9,467 bases of DNA from Promethearchaeota archaeon (GTDB lineage Archaea > Asgardarchaeota > Lokiarchaeia > Sigyniarchaeales > Promethearchaeaceae). The notes under the pieces were generated by a model. It ran no database searches and had not been told where the DNA came from. It saw only the letters and a program-made list of their open reading frames with translations. Positions 5,979 through 9,467 of this stretch are shown here, piece after piece (position 1 is the stretch's first letter; each line of letters starts with the position of its first letter). Made by a program: the position numbers and the translations under genes. Location: assembly GCA_014729055.1 (NCBI GenBank), contig WJKO01000299.1:1-9467 (forward strand), in the 5' to 3' direction.

Positions 5979-6929
5979 CTATTTTTTATTTTTATAGAAC
6001 GGGTATGTGTGATAAAACATATCGAATACAATGGTCGCAGGAAATATACCAGCTTCTGTAATTAATCCATCAATATATCTGCGGGAAACCGTTTCAAAGG
6101 CAGGATTAAGTATATTGAGGGGTTTAGGCTTTTCAGGCCATACTTCTTTCCATGACCTCATATCGATTTTTTCCAGTATGCCAAATGCAGTGTCTGGGTT
6201 AAATTTAAGCAAAGGGGTTGCGACATAATACGGTATGTGCATTTCACGACATACTAGAGCCAGTAATCGGGAACCAATTTTATTCAAAACCGTTCCTTCT
6301 GATGTGATTGCGTCAGCACCAGTAATAATCATCTTTATATCGTGAGTACGTACTGCCCATCGCATAGCAGAGTCTACCACCATTTTCGTTGGAATACCCT
6401 CATCAATTAATTCTTTTGCGGTTATTCTTCCTTGGTATTTTGGCCGTGTTTCAGTACAAATTACATTGAACCGCTTTTTTTGCCTCCATGCTTCAAGCAG
6501 AATACCAGTTACTGAACTGCTATGACAATGTGTAAATATTGTAAAGTCTTGAGGATCCCCTTTGTTCGGAATCCTATTTGCGCCAATTTTGGCAATTTTT
6601 GTTTTTGATTCCATTAATAATTGAAGATATCGCTCTGAGTATTTTCCAACTTCTTCTGCAATATCGATACTTTTACCCTCCTCTTCATGCGTTAATTTTA
6701 GTTTCCTATGTATAAATTCCAACCCATTTCGCATTGCGGGTTCAGTGTCTCTGCTATCATAAATTAAGTCTATTCCCTCCTCAATTTTATTCCATAATTC
6801 GTCAAATTGAAGTTCTTTATGTCTGTATGCAAAATCTTTTAACGTCTTAACCGCATACTTTGCAACATTTGTTGCACCTTGTATCTTCAACGACTTAATA
6901 TCTAAGCACGCTTTTTTTAGTTCGTCCAT
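5979..6929 (-). CDS. Ribose-1,5-bisphosphate isomerase (eIF2B-alpha-like family, e2b2)
   Basis: It converts ribose-1,5-bisphosphate to ribulose-1,5-bisphosphate, the RuBisCO substrate, in the archaeal AMP/nucleoside salvage route. The 316-residue length matches the family. Visible signatures: KSLKIQGATNVAKYA (13-27), the family's early Arg/Gly-rich segment; IFTHCHSSSVTG (131-142) with Cys135 where the characterised Thermococcus enzyme has its catalytic Cys; ETRPKYQGR (160-168), the substrate-phosphate loop; and ITGADAITSEGTVLNKIGS (202-220) with Asp206 matching the second catalytic residue. Cys plus Asp favour the isomerase over a true eIF2B regulatory subunit or methylthioribose-1-phosphate isomerase. 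The gene directly precedes RuBisCO, which strengthens the call. The ATG at 6929 is 38 bp after the zinc-ribbon gene; its ribosome binding site is weak. Confidence 0.93.
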   Translation of the reverse strand: MDELKKACLDIKSLKIQGATNVAKYAVKTLKDFAYRHKELQFDELWNKIEEGIDLIYDSRDTEPAMRNGLEFIHRKLKLTHEEEGKSIDIAEEVGKYSERYLQLLMESKTKIAKIGANRIPNKGDPQDFTIFTHCHSSSVTGILLEAWRQKKRFNVICTETRPKYQGRITAKELIDEGIPTKMVVDSAMRWAVRTHDIKMIITGADAITSEGTVLNKIGSRLLALVCREMHIPYYVATPLLKFNPDTAFGILEKIDMRSWKEVWPEKPKPLNILNPAFETVSRRYIDGLITEAGIFPATIVFDMFYHTYPFYKNKK

Positions 6930-6967
6930 TTCTCATACACTCTAATTTTATGTAATTCTTTATTTTC

Positions 6968-7237
6968 CTAATCATTATCTTGATTATTATTATTTTGGTT
7001 ATTGGCGCTTTTATTTTTATTATTTGGTTTTGATCCCAATGCCTTCTTGTCTCCGTTTTCTTCGGTTTGAACTTCTGCAACTACATAAAATGGTCCAACA
7101 TATCCACAGTGTAGGCATTCATAAGAGGGATTGGATAACCAACCGCTAATATTAAACGCTTGTTTACTAATGGGTTTCTTACATTTTGGACATAGTGGGA
7201 TTTCTTTCTTCTTTTTTTTATGATTTCTAAAAAACAT
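6968..7237 (-). CDS. Small zinc-ribbon protein with Asn-rich tail, function unknown
   Basis: An 89-residue protein with a basic start (HKKKKKE), then CPKC (Cys16, Cys19) and CLHC (Cys41, Cys44), a four-cysteine zinc ribbon with a 21-residue spacer. After a short hydrophobic strand (GPFYVVAEV) it ends in a disordered tail of Asn, Lys, Gln and Asp. It could bind nucleic acid or be a small protein-contact module; nothing points to a specific role. The ATG at 7237 is inside the end of the mannosidase gene (11-bp overlap) and has a strong GGAAGGA six bases upstream, so it is real and cotranscribed. The overlap puts it in the same transcript as the isomerase and RuBisCO. Confidence 0.8.
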   Translation of the reverse strand: MFFRNHKKKKKEIPLCPKCKKPISKQAFNISGWLSNPSYECLHCGYVGPFYVVAEVQTEENGDKKALGSKPNNKNKSANNQNNNNQDND

Positions 7238-9467
7238 CTATATTCCTTCCATAGCATTTGATTTTTATTTTTAGAGTTATTATTTCATACGGTTTAATAG
7301 TAACAATAACATTATTTTTGCTTATCTTAGGTATTCTATTTTTTATTTTATTACTTTCTAATAGATCCATCAACATCGCTCTTTTAATTTCTATAAACGT
7401 GGGGAATCGTAGAGTCACTTCGGTTTCCTTTCCTTCTCTTTCAATTAGTCTTAAAATAAATTCAGAAGGATTATCAACATTAGGTTCATCTTCAGCCACC
7501 TTAAACGTTCCACATTGCACGGATATAGGATCAATTTCGAGGAAACTGAATTTATTTTTTATATCTTGCTTTATTTTATTTCTTTCCTCAGCATTATGAT
7601 TATTTTTTGGAGTAGGTAAAAGTTTGAATCTCAAAGGATGGTTTAGTTCGTATGCTTTTCGCCATATTCCGTTCCTCCAATCACCATTATGCACGCATAT
7701 CCCAAATTGAATATCTTTATGGTATTCTAAATCCGTAAATCTTGGCATATTTGGATCTAGTCCGCCATCTTCTGCACGATTTATAAACATTGTTTCTCCC
7801 GCATATCCTGTGTATTTTGGGCTTCTTACGACTGTCGGTCGAATTATAACGTTTCCAGCTTTAGAACGCAGACTATTCAGACCGTATTTTCCGTTGTTAA
7901 GAATAGAGAATCCGATATCTAAATTTTTATCATAGATTGACACATATTTTTGACAAGCATGTTCCCATCTTGCGGAATCTAGTTTAGTTGTATGTACAAT
8001 AGTTCTATCTATAAAGGAATATGCAATCTCACTTGTCACAATATTAGTTCTTAAATTAGTGTCAAAATTAAGTTTAACTAACCATCTTGGGTTTTTTAAG
8101 TCTATATCCATTGATAGTTTCAGAACTGATGATCCTTCGGCTAGCGAAATTCTTTGAATAAAAGTGCTCTTTTTAATTTTCCGTGTTATGTTAAATGTGA
8201 TCCTTATTGGACTATTTTCTATCAGTTCCAGGTGAAAATCTGTTTCATCATACATCAATTGATGATCTTGGTAATTAGGATCTATATTCCACGCATCTGT
8301 ATGTTCTTTTTCCTCAAAAATTAATATTTTATTGCTCTCTCCTCGTAAAACATTTTCTTGAGAAACCTTAGTATCCTCTATATGGGTAATCCAGCCAGTT
8401 TTTTTATTGATCTTTACTATTAATCTTTCATTTTTTATTATATAGTGTTCTGGAGTTTCGTTATAATTTAATTTATTAGTGTTGTTGTCCTGGCTTTGAG
8501 TATTATTATTTCGTTCGATATTATTATATTTGTAATTTTCGTCAAAATAACAAACTGAGAAGCCCATACTGGGAATATTAGCAATTCGCGTGAGTGCGAG
8601 ATTTTTGTTTTTATTCGAATTTAGTGATCCCCATGCATCATGCACAATTACGGTCGGTATTACGGTACCATCATATTTTTTTAATGTCCCTTGCTTTCTA
8701 TCTCCAATCTCTAATTCAATAACATCGCTTCTGTTCCAACTTAGAGGGTTATAAATTATAAACGGAATTAAATCGATTGAGTCGTCTTTATACATGTTTA
8801 AAATTCTAAAATACATTTCTTCATATGATGTCTTTATAAATGAGTTGATTTTTTCTAAGTCTTTATCATAATCTAAATATACTTCGGGGATAGAACTACC
8901 TGGTAATATATCATGAAACTGATTATATAATGCAAGTTTCCAATGTTCCTCTAAATTATGTCTTGAAACTTTATTTAATCCGATCTTAATTGCTAATAGA
9001 ATTGATGCAAGCTTTTCTATTGATTCCAATTCGTTTTCTGATAATCGATTACCCCGTTTTACCCGAGATACTGATGTATAAGTTCCACGATGTACGTCCA
9101 AATACCATTCATCATTCCAAATTGCCCAACGATTAATATATTTTTTAAACATCGTGTAGATATCTCCATGTTGATTGTGTTTAACTTTCTTTCGATACAA
9201 TTTTCTTAAATGTTCAACAGCAAGTATTTCCAGTTCGATTGGTCCGTGTCCACCATCTCCTAATCCATATCCAAAAATATTTTCCATCATTAATTCGTTA
9301 GAACGCCATTTCGCATAATCTTGGGGTTTAGTTTGATAATTAGCAATCAATTCCTCATTTTTTTTACCTAATAAATAAATCAAAGGATATTTGTTACCAT
9401 AATTGATCGGTAGAAAATATCCAAAGTGGATATGAACCATCGTTAATTTAGTTCCATTTGGGGCTTG
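7227..9467 (-). CDS. Alpha-mannosidase, glycoside hydrolase family 38 (partial, N-terminus beyond right edge)
   Basis: A retaining zinc-dependent alpha-mannosidase that trims alpha-linked mannose from glycans or glycoconjugates. The frame is open to the right edge, nine codons above the first ATG at 9440, so the true start and most of the catalytic domain (HxDW zinc site, nucleophile) lie outside. What is visible is typical: GDGGHGP (9240-9260), WNDEWYLDVHRGTYT (9075-9119), and NQFHDILPGSSI from 8924, whose His-Asp corresponds to the last zinc-ligand histidine region of the family. The long beta-rich C-terminal part follows, ending near 7230. An Asn-rich insert (8460-8525) interrupts the first beta domain. 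No secretion signal can be judged because the start is missing. It overlaps the zinc-ribbon gene by 11 bp and heads the RuBisCO gene block. The family includes cytosolic class II mannosidases and mannosylglycerate hydrolases; the substrate is undetermined. Confidence 0.93.
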   Translation of the reverse strand, partial: QAPNGTKLTMVHIHFGYFLPINYGNKYPLIYLLGKKNEELIANYQTKPQDYAKWRSNELMMENIFGYGLGDGGHGPIELEILAVEHLRKLYRKKVKHNQHGDIYTMFKKYINRWAIWNDEWYLDVHRGTYTSVSRVKRGNRLSENELESIEKLASILLAIKIGLNKVSRHNLEEHWKLALYNQFHDILPGSSIPEVYLDYDKDLEKINSFIKTSYEEMYFRILNMYKDDSIDLIPFIIYNPLSWNRSDVIELEIGDRKQGTLKKYDGTVIPTVIVHDAWGSLNSNKNKNLALTRIANIPSMGFSVCYFDENYKYNNIERNNNTQSQDNNTNKLNYNETPEHYIIKNERLIVKINKKTGWITHIEDTKVSQENVLRGESNKILIFEEKEHTDAWNIDPNYQDHQLMYDETDFHLELIENSPIRITFNITRKIKKSTFIQRISLAEGSSVLKLSMDIDLKNPRWLVKLNFDTNLRTNIVTSEIAYSFIDRTIVHTTKLDSARWEHACQKYVSIYDKNLDIGFSILNNGKYGLNSLRSKAGNVIIRPTVVRSPKYTGYAGETMFINRAEDGGLDPNMPRFTDLEYHKDIQFGICVHNGDWRNGIWRKAYELNHPLRFKLLPTPKNNHNAEERNKIKQDIKNKFSFLEIDPISVQCGTFKVAEDEPNVDNPSEFILRLIEREGKETEVTLRFPTFIEIKRAMLMDLLESNKIKNRIPKISKNNVIVTIKPYEIITLKIKIKCYGRNIDVF

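Noticed and set aside
5777..6228. Plus-strand frames at 5777-6061 and 6031-6228
   Set aside because: They run opposite conserved RuBisCO and isomerase sequence and lack any recognisable feature.
6895..7080. Minus-strand frame of 61 codons between zinc ribbon and isomerase
   Set aside because: It overlaps both genes in another frame; Lys/Ile-rich sequence is the frame-shifted Asn-rich tail.
7258..7599. Plus-strand hydrophobic frame of 113 codons resembling a membrane protein
   Set aside because: It is the antisense of the C-terminal part of the mannosidase, which is continuous and family-typical; hydrophobicity is a by-product of the reverse strand.

Overview
The window is AT-rich archaeal DNA. 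The best guess is an Asgard (Lokiarchaeia-like) genome. This rests on three observations: a tyrosyl-tRNA synthetase that reads almost like the eukaryotic cytosolic enzyme, a ribose-1,5-bisphosphate isomerase / archaeal-type RuBisCO gene pair, and Lys/Asn/Ile-rich proteins with archaeal-style ribosome binding sites (GGTGA, GGAG). The lineage is an inference; no rRNA or other marker is present.

Layout. 1-681 (minus, cut by the left edge) is the N-terminal two thirds of the tyrosyl-tRNA synthetase. 756-1754 (minus) is a metallo-beta-lactamase-fold hydrolase with a C-terminal winged-helix tail. 1755-2102 is a 348-bp divergent intergenic region carrying a dense, helically phased cluster of CTAG-core repeats and a separate inverted repeat. 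2103-3288 (plus) holds two overlapping genes of unknown function, a small winged-helix protein and a lysine-rich protein with a C-terminal winged helix; they look like a DNA-binding pair whose promoter lies under the repeat cluster. They converge, with an 11-bp gap, on a leftward block: alpha-mannosidase GH38 (cut by the right edge) > small zinc-ribbon protein > ribose-1,5-bisphosphate isomerase > RuBisCO large subunit > UbiA-family prenyltransferase.

How the genes work together. The isomerase and RuBisCO are consecutive steps of the archaeal AMP (nucleoside) salvage route: ribose-1,5-bisphosphate to ribulose-1,5-bisphosphate, then CO2 fixation to 3-phosphoglycerate. The two genes are translationally linked, because the RuBisCO ribosome binding site touches the isomerase stop codon. 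The AMP phosphorylase that would open the pathway is not in the window. The mannosidase and zinc ribbon overlap each other and are probably cotranscribed with the pair; UbiA follows after 95 bp and may have its own promoter.

The points most worth a second look are the eukaryote-like TyrRS, the RuBisCO with extra N-terminal, internal and C-terminal segments but an intact catalytic set, and the phased CTAG operator-like array in front of the unknown winged-helix pair. I see no CRISPR array, insertion sequence, tRNA or rRNA.
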